Below, one piece after another: positions 54,283 to 61,521 of a stretch of 64,000 nucleotides of DNA. Source of the stretch: Pararhizobium mangrovi (GTDB lineage Bacteria; Pseudomonadota; Alphaproteobacteria; Rhizobiales; Rhizobiaceae); the NCBI RefSeq assembly GCF_006516965.1, contig NZ_VHLH01000004.1:62001-126000 (forward strand), given 5' to 3'. The translations under genes were made by a program, and so were the position numbers. The notes below the pieces were generated by a model. That model saw only the letters and a program-made list of their open reading frames with translations, ran no database searches and was not told where the DNA came from. Every line of letters starts with the position of its first letter. The stretch's first letter is position 1.

Positions 54283-54750
54283 ATGCGGCTTACCAAGCAG
54301 ACGAACTACGCCATCCGGATGATGATGTATTGCGGCGCCAACTGCGAAGGGCGGCTTGCTCGCGTTCAGGATATCGCCGGGGCATATGGCGTTTCGGAGC
54401 TCTTTCTCTTCAAGGTGTTGCAGCCGCTCGTCGAAGCCAAGCTGATGGTAAGCGTGCGCGGGCGGAAGGGTGGTGTGCGCCTTGCCAAACCGGCTGGCGA
54501 AATCACGCTCTACGAGGTCGTTCGCGTGACCGAGGAAAGCTTCGCCATGGCGGAATGCTTCGAGGCCGGCGAGGTCGATTGTCCGCTCGTCGACAGCTGC
54601 GCGTTGAACGGCGCGTTCTACGAGGCGCTGAACGCTTTCTTTTCTGTGCTGCAGCGGTACACGATAGAGGACCTGGTGGCGTCCCGTCCGCAGATGCGTC
54701 GCCTTCTCGGCATGATGGACCTCGACAACCAGGCGGCCGGTACGGCTTGA
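54283..54750 (+). CDS. rirA: RirA, Rrf2-family iron-responsive repressor
   Basis: A 155-residue Fe-S regulator that represses iron uptake genes when iron is plentiful. The N-terminus MRLTKQTNYAIRMMMYC and the winged helix (GAYGVSELFLFKVLQPLVEAKLMVSVRGRKGGVRLAKP) follow rhizobial RirA. The three cluster cysteines are Cys92, Cys100 and Cys106 (AECF ... DCPLVDSC). It is specific to Rhizobiales and close relatives and so helps place the genome. Confidence 0.93.
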   Translation: MRLTKQTNYAIRMMMYCGANCEGRLARVQDIAGAYGVSELFLFKVLQPLVEAKLMVSVRGRKGGVRLAKPAGEITLYEVVRVTEESFAMAECFEAGEVDCPLVDSCALNGAFYEALNAFFSVLQRYTIEDLVASRPQMRRLLGMMDLDNQAAGTA

Positions 54751-54878
54751 TCTCGCCGGTCGTCCAACCGTTCATGCTTGTTCTTTAGCGAACATCAATG
54801 CGCGCGGCGGCGGGAATTTCTTCCGCACCGTCGGCCCATGCGTTTTGGGTAAACTCCAGACCTGGCGCGTGCGACGCA

Positions 54879-55199
54879 TCAGGCGGCGGCGTGCTGGCCG
54901 CGGCGTTCGTGCGTGAAGATCGTGTCGAGCGTCTTGAGGAGCGTTACCACGTCGTCCGACGCGATCGAATAGTAGATGGTCTGCGCATCACGCCGCGTCT
55001 TGACGAGGTCGCGCGCGCGAAGCTTCGCCAGATGTTGAGACAGGGCGGACTGGCTAAGACCGACCGCTTCTGCCAGCGCCCCAACGGCCATTTCTTCGCT
55101 TTGAAGATGGCACAAAATCATCAATCGCTTGGCGTTTGAGACAGCCGATAAAAAGGCCGAGGCTTCCTCCGACCGGTCCACTAGTTTCGTTTTGTCCAT
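54879..55199 (-). CDS. nolR: NolR-like ArsR-family regulator
   Basis: A 106-residue winged-helix repressor. The segment SNAKRLMILCHLQSEEMAVGALAEAVGLSQSALSQHLAKLRARDLVKTRRDAQTIYYSI is strikingly like NolR of Sinorhizobium, a global repressor of nodulation and other genes. ArsR metal-binding cysteine motifs are absent. I start at MDKTKLV (55199). The symbol is assigned by sequence likeness only; the free-living role is unknown. Confidence 0.75.
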   Translation of the reverse strand: MDKTKLVDRSEEASAFLSAVSNAKRLMILCHLQSEEMAVGALAEAVGLSQSALSQHLAKLRARDLVKTRRDAQTIYYSIASDDVVTLLKTLDTIFTHERRGQHAAA

Positions 55200-55356
55200 G
55201 GCCACATTTGCTTCTTTTTTTCCGACGGCGGCGACACTTTCACCTAAAAGGGAACGGAGCCGACCGTCCATGTACCTGCGGTAGTGAATGGCGTTCTCCG
55301 CAGTATTTTGCGCACGGCACCGATGGATTCGTGCGAGACGGTACTTACTGCGACAT

Positions 55357-56106
55357 TCAGTCGCTCCCTTCGAGCATTGTTACCAGTTTCACACGTAGTT
55401 CATCTGATCTTAGAAGAACTTCGTCGAATTCGACCCTTGCAAGCCGGTCTCTGGCTTGGAGGTCAAATCCGGCAGCATCAAGGCCGCAGAAGCGCCAGTT
55501 TGCGGGCTTTTCACCGGCGTAGCGCGCGGCATAAACACGTGCCGCGTCTGCATGGTCGGCATTCATATGCTCGACGGCCGCAGCCTCCATCGCCGCAATG
55601 GCATCGATCGCAGGTGAACGAATACTTAGGGCGTCGCCGCCGATCTGGTAGGCCCGCCCGAATCCGCCGTTGAGACGGGCGTCGATCGGCACGAATCGGA
55701 CAAACGTAAAGTCGGGCAAATCGATGTAGAGAGCGGACTTTTCATGTCGGCGAAGGAAGCGCGCGCGCAGGAGCACATGCGCCGGACTTTCCGTCGGCAC
55801 GCTTTCGGCCTGGCAACGCACGGAAAGACGGGGATGGGCGAGCGGATCGCCCTTCTTCGGTTCGCCGGCAAGGATGCTTGCCCGGCCGTCTGCGCTCAGG
55901 GCCCGGGTGTGCGGGGCGAGCGCGGAAACCAGCGTGACCGGCACGCCGTCGACATCGGTGCCGAGAAGGACGCGGCTTGCCAGAGGAAAGCCCGTCTGCG
56001 GGTCGGCGACCGCGAGCGCGCCGAAGCGGGCCCCACGCAAGAGGACGCGTGCCTGATGGACTGCCTGCGCATCCGTCTCGCGAAGACCGTCCCCCGGAGG
56101 CACCAT
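55357..56106 (-). CDS. HugZ-family split-barrel protein (pyridoxamine-oxidase-like, possible heme oxygenase)
   Basis: A 249-residue protein. The N-terminal split barrel (RFGALAVADPQTGFPLASRVLLGTDVDGVPVTLVSALAPHTRAL) is followed by a C-terminal DUF2470 domain (IDAIAAMEAAAVEHMNADHADAARVYAARY). HugZ proteins degrade heme, but many relatives have not been tested. AAGGA 8 nt upstream supports the ATG. It starts 11 bp after the choV stop codon, so it appears to belong to the choline-transport operon. It is also close to rirA, which would suit a heme/iron role. Confidence 0.8.
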   Translation of the reverse strand: MVPPGDGLRETDAQAVHQARVLLRGARFGALAVADPQTGFPLASRVLLGTDVDGVPVTLVSALAPHTRALSADGRASILAGEPKKGDPLAHPRLSVRCQAESVPTESPAHVLLRARFLRRHEKSALYIDLPDFTFVRFVPIDARLNGGFGRAYQIGGDALSIRSPAIDAIAAMEAAAVEHMNADHADAARVYAARYAGEKPANWRFCGLDAAGFDLQARDRLARVEFDEVLLRSDELRVKLVTMLEGSD

Positions 56107-56117
56107 GGCCGTTTTCC

Positions 56118-57176
56118 TTAGTCCTTTCGGGAACGCCGGTGCCGCGTCAGGCCCGCAACGACCTCCGATGCGCCGATCGTGCCGACGATGGAGCCGTTGT
56201 CGACGACGCCGATCCGGCCGGGCCGATCGGTCAATGCATCGAGGATCTCGACGAGCGGGGTCTGCGGCTTGACGGTCGCGGAAAGGTTTCCGTCGGCGTC
56301 CTCCCGGCTCGGCGAGCCCTTTCGCATGACATCGGATGCCGAGAGCACGCGCATCGGGTTCATGTCGGCCACGAAGTCGCGCACGTAGTCGTCGGCCGGG
56401 TTCTGGACGATGTCATGCGGCGTGCCGCACTGGACGATGCGCCCGCCCTCCATGATGGCAATGCGATTGCCGATCCTGAACGCCTCGTCGAGGTCGTGGC
56501 TGACGAAGATGATCGTCTTCTTCAAACGCTCCTGGAATTCCAGGAGATCGCCCTGAAGACGCGTGCGGATCAGCGGATCGAGGGCGGAGAAGGGCTCGTC
56601 CATGAGCAGGATCGGCGCGCCCGTGGCAAAGGCGCGGGCGAGGCCGACACGCTGCTGCATGCCGCCCGACAGTTCACCGACGCGCCGGTTCCCCCATTGC
56701 GTCAGCCCGACGAGGTCGAGTTGCTCGTCGATGCGCTTGCGCCGCTCGGCCTCGCGCATGCCGGCAAGCTCCAGCCCGAAACCGACATTGGAGGATACGG
56801 TTCGCCACGGCAGCAGGGCGAACTGCTGGAAGACCATGGAAACGTGATCCGAACGAAGGTCGCGCAGCTTGCGCTTTGGACAGTCGTAGGGGTTGATCGT
56901 TTCCTCGCCGCACTTCACAGACACCCAGCCGCGGCGCACCGGCGCCAGCCCGTTGACGGCGCGAAGCAGCGTCGACTTTCCCGACCCCGAAAGCCCCATG
57001 AGAACGAGGGTCTCGCCCTCATGAACTTCGAGCGAAGCGCCGGCGACGCCCAGAACCTGGTTCGTCTCCTTGCTGATCTCGTCGCGTGTGGCACCGCGGT
57101 CGATGAGTGGCAGGGCCTTCTTCGGCTGTTCGCCGAAGACGATGTCGACCGCGTCGAAGGTGACGGCAGTGGTCAT
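56118..57176 (-). CDS. choV: Choline ABC transporter ATP-binding protein
   Basis: A 352-residue glycine-betaine/choline-type ATPase (ProV/ChoV). Walker A is GLSGSGKSTLLRAVNGL, the signature LSGGMQQRVGLARAFA, Walker B LLMDEPFSALD and the switch ISHD-type VSHDLDEAF. A C-terminal regulatory CBS-like region (ASDVMRKGSP ... GRIGVVDNGSIVGTI) is present. It overlaps choW by 4 bp. Choline rather than betaine is inferred from the choX similarity and the betI neighbour. Confidence 0.9.
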   Translation of the reverse strand: MTTAVTFDAVDIVFGEQPKKALPLIDRGATRDEISKETNQVLGVAGASLEVHEGETLVLMGLSGSGKSTLLRAVNGLAPVRRGWVSVKCGEETINPYDCPKRKLRDLRSDHVSMVFQQFALLPWRTVSSNVGFGLELAGMREAERRKRIDEQLDLVGLTQWGNRRVGELSGGMQQRVGLARAFATGAPILLMDEPFSALDPLIRTRLQGDLLEFQERLKKTIIFVSHDLDEAFRIGNRIAIMEGGRIVQCGTPHDIVQNPADDYVRDFVADMNPMRVLSASDVMRKGSPSREDADGNLSATVKPQTPLVEILDALTDRPGRIGVVDNGSIVGTIGASEVVAGLTRHRRSRKD

Positions 57177-58015
57177 GAGCGATCTCCACCAGGAACACGC
57201 AGGAAGCGGTCGAGCACGATGGCGAGGATGACGATGCAAAGGCCCGATTCGAAACCCTTTGCGACGTTCATCGAGGAAAGCGCGCGCAGCACCGGCACGC
57301 CGAGCCCATCGGCCCCGACCAGCGCCGCGATGACGACCATCGACAGCGACAGCATGATCGCCTGCGTCAGCCCGGCCATGATCTGCGGGAGCGCGTAGGG
57401 CAGTTCGATCTTGGTGAGGATCTGCCACGAGGTGGCTCCGAAGGCGGAGGCCGCCTCGGTCAACGCCGGCGGCGTCGATGCGATGCCGAGCCGCGTCAGG
57501 CGCACCGGCGCGGGAATGGCGAAGACGACCGTCGCGACGAGTCCCGGCACCATGCCGAGCCCGAAGAGGATGAGGGCCGGAATCAGGTAGACGAAGGGCG
57601 GAATGGTCTGCATCAGGTCGAGGATGGGGCGAACGATCGCATAGACCACCGAACTGTGCGCGGCGGCGATACCGAGCGGCACCCCGACGATCATGCAGAC
57701 GAGCGTGGCCGCCAGCACGAGCGAAAGCGTCTGCGTCGTTTCTTCCCAATAGCCGAGATTGACGATGAGCAGCAGACCGAGCGCGGAGAAGAACGCGATG
57801 AGGATCGACCGGCGCACGGCAAACGACAGTGCGGTGATCGCTGCGATGACGATGAAGGGGTGGGGGGTGTCCAGCACCCAGAGAATGCCGCTGATGATGC
57901 TCGAAAGCACGCTCGACAGCCAGTTGAAGAACCAGTTGAGATTGGACGTCAGCCAATCGACGGCGGCGTTGGCGCCTTCGCCGATGGGCAGCGGATGTTG
58001 CGTAAGCCAGTTCAA
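57173..58015 (-). CDS. choW: Choline ABC transporter permease
   Basis: A 280-residue OpuA/ProW-type permease with about six helices. The permease loop is TRLGIASTPPALTEAASAFGATSWQILTKIELPYALPQI. The start is TTG at 58015 (LNWLTQHPLP, read as Met), supported by AGGA 8 nt upstream; no ATG lies nearby. It lies 137 bp after choX with a GC-rich hairpin between. Confidence 0.9.
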   Translation of the reverse strand: MNWLTQHPLPIGEGANAAVDWLTSNLNWFFNWLSSVLSSIISGILWVLDTPHPFIVIAAITALSFAVRRSILIAFFSALGLLLIVNLGYWEETTQTLSLVLAATLVCMIVGVPLGIAAAHSSVVYAIVRPILDLMQTIPPFVYLIPALILFGLGMVPGLVATVVFAIPAPVRLTRLGIASTPPALTEAASAFGATSWQILTKIELPYALPQIMAGLTQAIMLSLSMVVIAALVGADGLGVPVLRALSSMNVAKGFESGLCIVILAIVLDRFLRVPGGDRS

Positions 58016-58099
58016 GTCGATGGTCCTGCGTTGTTGGCGTTGTCGCGGCCTTTAGAGCCTTTCGGCGTCCAGCGTCGCGAATCGGCCCGGAAAGCGAAA

Positions 58100-58127
58100 A
58101 CGGGCGGGCCGCGTACGGTCCGCCCGT
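58100..58127 (-). other. Intercistronic hairpin between choX and choW
   Basis: An 11-bp stem with one G-U pair (58100-58110 with 58117-58127) lies 25 bp after the choX stop. As after dppA, it probably stabilises the binding-protein message and limits read-through. Confidence 0.5.
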
Positions 58128-58152
58128 CGAATTCGAAAGCGATAGGCGGACC

Positions 58153-59094
58153 CTAGACGCCGAGCGCCTTCTTGACGGCGGGCAGGGCAGGCTTGCCGTC
58201 GACCGTCGTCACGCCCTTCAGCCATTCGTCGAGAACGCTCGGGTTCTTCTTCAACCACGCCTGGGCAGCCTTCTGGCCGTCCATGTTGTCGTCGAGGATG
58301 GAGCCCATAATCTGGTTTTCCATCTTCAGCGAGAATTGCAGGTTCTTGAGCAGCGTGCCGACATTCGCGCACTTGCTCACGTAGCCTGCGCGCGTGTTCG
58401 TGTAGACCGTGGCGCCGCCGTAGTTCGGGCCGAAGACGTCGTCACCGCCGGAAAGGTAGGTAAGGTCGTAATTGGTGTTCATCGGATGGGGTTCCCAACC
58501 GAGGAAGACGATCGGCTTGTCGGCGTTGCTCGCCCGCTTGACCTGCGAAAGCATGCCCTGCTCGGACGATTCGACGAGATGGAACTTGCCCAGGTCGAAC
58601 TTGTCGTCGTTGATCATCTTGATGATCAGCGCGTTGCCGTCGTTGCCGGGCTCGATGCCGTAGACCTTGTCGTCGAGCGCGTCGGCGTGCTTGGCGACGT
58701 CGGAGAAGCTCTTGATGCCGAGCTTGGCGCCGGCCGCGTTCGTCGCGAGCGTGTACTTCGCACCCGTCAGGTTGGCGCGCACCACGTCGACGTCGCCCGC
58801 CTTCTTCAGCGGCTCGATGTTCGACTTCATCGTCGGCATCCAGTTGCCCAGGAAGACGTCGATGTCGTTGTTCTTCATGGACTGGTAGGTCACGGGCACC
58901 GAAAGGATCTTCGTGTCCGTCTTGTAGCCGATGTCCTGGAGAATCAAGGTCGTCACGGCGGTCGTTGCCGTGATATCGGTCCAGCCGACATCGGAAAAGC
59001 GCACCGTCTTGCAGCTGTCCGGAACATCGGCGAAAGCGGAGGCGCTGCCAAGCGCAATAAGGGCCGTCAACGCGGCGGCGATCGTCTTTCTCAT
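58153..59094 (-). CDS. choX: Choline-binding periplasmic protein
   Basis: A 313-residue OpuAC-family binding protein, signal peptide 1-22 (SASAFA). Segments match rhizobial ChoX: CKTVRFSDVGWTDITATTAVTTLILQDIGYKT, VFLGNWMPTM, and VFLGWEPHPMNTNYDLTYLSGGDDVFGPNYGGA. The aromatic residues of the choline box (Trp, Tyr) are in these stretches. The ATG at 59094 gives the signal peptide directly. It is divergent from betI with a BetI-like operator in the gap. Confidence 0.92.
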   Translation of the reverse strand: MRKTIAAALTALIALGSASAFADVPDSCKTVRFSDVGWTDITATTAVTTLILQDIGYKTDTKILSVPVTYQSMKNNDIDVFLGNWMPTMKSNIEPLKKAGDVDVVRANLTGAKYTLATNAAGAKLGIKSFSDVAKHADALDDKVYGIEPGNDGNALIIKMINDDKFDLGKFHLVESSEQGMLSQVKRASNADKPIVFLGWEPHPMNTNYDLTYLSGGDDVFGPNYGGATVYTNTRAGYVSKCANVGTLLKNLQFSLKMENQIMGSILDDNMDGQKAAQAWLKKNPSVLDEWLKGVTTVDGKPALPAVKKALGV

Positions 59095-59164
59095 GGCAAA
59101 CTCCCTGTCGGTTTTGTCCGTCGGCCCCAATGGCGCCACATCCTGACGGATATTGCAAGGGTAT

Positions 59165-59182
59165 ATTGAATGGGTGTTCAAT
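59165..59182. promoter_or_regulatory. BetI-type operator between choX and betI
   Basis: ATTGAA-TGGGTG-TTCAAT is a perfect 6-bp inverted repeat with a 6-bp centre, followed by AAA. It resembles the ATTGA...GTTCAAT sites bound by BetI in other proteobacteria. It is placed to act on both divergent genes. Confidence 0.65.
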
Positions 59183-59215
59183 AAACGCATATTGGTCCGG
59201 TTCTGGAGATCACGC

Positions 59216-59818
59216 ATGCCGAAGCTGGGAATGGAATCGGTCCGCCGGCGTTCGCTGGTCGAGGCGACGATCTCCGCGATTCACACGCGCGGCTCGATGG
59301 ACGTCACCATGCGCGAGATCGCCACGCGGGCAGGCGTCTCGCTCGGTCTCGCCCACCACTATTTCGCCAACAAGGACGACCTCCTGACCTCGGCCATGCG
59401 GGCGATCATGACCGATTACCGGACGCAGGTCGGCGAAGCTCTGGCCGGCGCCGACGGTCCGCACGAGCGTGTGCGTGCCATCATCCGTGCGAGCCTCGCG
59501 CAGGATCAGTTCAACCCGGAAGTCGTCTCGGCATGGCTCGTCTTCTATGCCCATGCCCATCGTTCGCCGCGGGCCCGGCGTATCCTTTCGATCTACACGC
59601 GCCGCCTTCACAGCAACCTGTGCCACGAGCTTCGCCAGCTCGTCGGCGAGCGGGCCGACGGCGTCGCAGCGGGCCTCGCCGCGCTGATCGACGGTCTTTA
59701 CGTACGGGAAGGCCTCGGCACGGCGCGCATGGCCGATTCGGACGCTTATCGGCTCCTCGATAGCTATGTGTCGCTACAGATCGCCGCCGGCCCGGCGAAG
59801 ACGGCTTCGGCGGCGTAA
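59216..59818 (+). CDS. betI: BetI, TetR-family choline-responsive repressor
   Basis: A 200-residue repressor relieved by choline. The N-terminus MPKLGMESVRRRSLVEATISAI is the BetI signature, and the helix-turn-helix is TMREIATRAGVSLGLAHHYFANKDDLL. The C-terminal region AGLAALIDGLYVREGLG also matches. GGAG stands 8 nt before the ATG. The usual betCBA oxidation genes do not follow; choXWV lies opposite instead. Confidence 0.92.
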   Translation: MPKLGMESVRRRSLVEATISAIHTRGSMDVTMREIATRAGVSLGLAHHYFANKDDLLTSAMRAIMTDYRTQVGEALAGADGPHERVRAIIRASLAQDQFNPEVVSAWLVFYAHAHRSPRARRILSIYTRRLHSNLCHELRQLVGERADGVAAGLAALIDGLYVREGLGTARMADSDAYRLLDSYVSLQIAAGPAKTASAA

Positions 59819-59926
59819 GGAAAGCCCGGTATTTCGGGAGTTCGCGAGTTGACGCTCGCCGCTGCCGACGGAACAATCGCGCGAGAGCGATTCTCGCCGG
59901 TTCGCCTCTGAACGAAGGTTTCGCAA

Positions 59927-60328
59927 ATGTCGTACGTCTCGCGTTCAGCCGTCCTTCTTGCCGCCGGTATCGCCGTCATCGTCGGCGGCGCGCCGAGTTT
60001 CGGTGCGGACCGCGCGGAAATGGGCGCGAAGGTCTTCGCGAACGAGTGCAGCCTGTGTCATTCGCTCCAAAAGGGCGAGATGCGGGTCGGGCCGCCGCTC
60101 GACGGCGTCGTCGGTCGACCGATCGCGAGCGTTCAGGGCTACGGCTATTCGCAGGCCCTCGAGGACTACGGCAAGGGCAAGGTCTGGACCGAGGACCGTC
60201 TCGATACCTTTCTCGCGAACCCGGTGAAGACGGTGCCCGGCACACGCATGGCCTATCGAGGCCTCGGCGACCAGAAGGCGCGAACCGACCTCATCACCTA
60301 TCTGAAGGAAGGATCCGATGGCGGGTGA
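59927..60328 (+). CDS. Class I soluble c-type cytochrome
   Basis: A 133-residue periplasmic electron carrier. Signal peptide about 1-26 (SFGA). The heme c motif is CSLCH in FANECSLCHSLQKGEMRVGPPLDGVVGR, and the axial Met is likely in PGTRMAYRGL. Length and the GPPLDGVVGR motif are those of the cytochrome c2/c556-like monoheme proteins of Rhizobiales. The redox partners are not in the window. Confidence 0.9.
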   Translation: MSYVSRSAVLLAAGIAVIVGGAPSFGADRAEMGAKVFANECSLCHSLQKGEMRVGPPLDGVVGRPIASVQGYGYSQALEDYGKGKVWTEDRLDTFLANPVKTVPGTRMAYRGLGDQKARTDLITYLKEGSDGG

Positions 60329-60373
60329 GGTCGATACACCGCCGTCGACGACGGCCCTGTGGGAGATGCCCTC

Positions 60374-61411
60374 GTGATCGGTTCGCTTTCGCGAAGCAAG
60401 CCAGGCATGCCACGGCTCGACGAGCCTCTGCTGGCGCTTGCGAGCCGGCTCGGGGCGATGGATGCGCTGCTCGCCGATGTCCACGCGGTTCACCTCCACG
60501 ATGCGGGGGGCGGGAACCCGGAAGCAACGGGCGCTTCGATCGGCGACGTGCCTTCGGGCTGGGTGATCGCACGCATTGATTCGCTGCTCGAAGGCTTCGT
60601 CGTTCTACTCGTGCAGCTTGCCGACGAAATCGATGCGGTTCGCGAGGAGTGGGATGCGTTTCGCACCGAAGAGGAGGAATCGGGCCGTGGGCGGTTCTTC
60701 CCACGAGGCTGGTGGTCCGGCGGTTCGGTGACGCGGCGCAACGCGCTCGGCATGCGCTTTTCGCATCTTCTCGGCGTCTGCGATGGCGTGGACGTGCTGC
60801 ATGCCGGCGCGACCCGGCTCCTCGAAATTGCGTGCCTGCGCGCCGAACGCGCCTCGAAGGCGACGACGCGGCGCACGCTCGCCATCCTCGAGGAGATCCG
60901 GGAGACGCAGGAGGAACTGCGCGCACTCGACGCCACGCTCGACCACGCGGAGGCGAGCTTTCCCGTTGCCGCCGATGCCGATTCGGCCGCGAAGCTCGGT
61001 CTCGACCATGCCGAACACCGCCAGCACCGCGAGGCGCTGACCGTCGGGCAGGCGGGGCGACGCAACCACCTCGAGGACTGGCGCAAGCAGGGAAGCCGCA
61101 TCCGCCACGATCTCGACGGACTTCTGGCGGCGCGCGGCACCCTTCGTCTCGTCGGAGAGAAGGCGAAGGTGGAAACGGAGCGCCTCGTCATGTTCGCTTC
61201 CGCGCTTGCAGACGACCGCACGGCCGATGGCTCCGATACGGTTCCCGTCGAGATGGACGAGCGACGCGAGGGCACGGTTCGCGACCTCATGCGCGCACGC
61301 AGCGACGGCCTTCTCTCCATGCCCGAATGCATGGAACGCAAGGCCTGGGTTGACGCTGCGCTCGACACGCATTTTTCGGGAATCGTCTCTGCCAGGCCGG
61401 AAAACGACTAG
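60374..61411 (+). CDS. Unrecognised coiled-coil protein
   Basis: A 345-residue soluble protein that I do not recognise. There is no signal peptide or membrane segment. The middle and C-terminal parts are heptad-rich and charged (TTRRTLAILEEIRETQEELRALDATLDHAEA), predicting long coiled coils. A glycine/arginine patch (RGRFFPRGWWSGGSVTRRN) precedes them. The start is a GTG at 60374 with GGGAG 8 nt upstream. The acidic composition and codon usage favour this frame over the opposite-strand frames. It follows the cytochrome c gene by 45 bp and precedes putA. Confidence 0.6.
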   Translation: MIGSLSRSKPGMPRLDEPLLALASRLGAMDALLADVHAVHLHDAGGGNPEATGASIGDVPSGWVIARIDSLLEGFVVLLVQLADEIDAVREEWDAFRTEEEESGRGRFFPRGWWSGGSVTRRNALGMRFSHLLGVCDGVDVLHAGATRLLEIACLRAERASKATTRRTLAILEEIRETQEELRALDATLDHAEASFPVAADADSAAKLGLDHAEHRQHREALTVGQAGRRNHLEDWRKQGSRIRHDLDGLLAARGTLRLVGEKAKVETERLVMFASALADDRTADGSDTVPVEMDERREGTVRDLMRARSDGLLSMPECMERKAWVDAALDTHFSGIVSARPEND

Positions 61412-61521
61412 ACGCCGGCAGATCAGGGTCGGGCGTCTGCACGTTGCATGCTGCGGCAGTACCGCTAGGTTTTCACGGTGACGGACCGTCTCATGCGCCA
61501 CCCCATCGAAGGAACCGCCCC

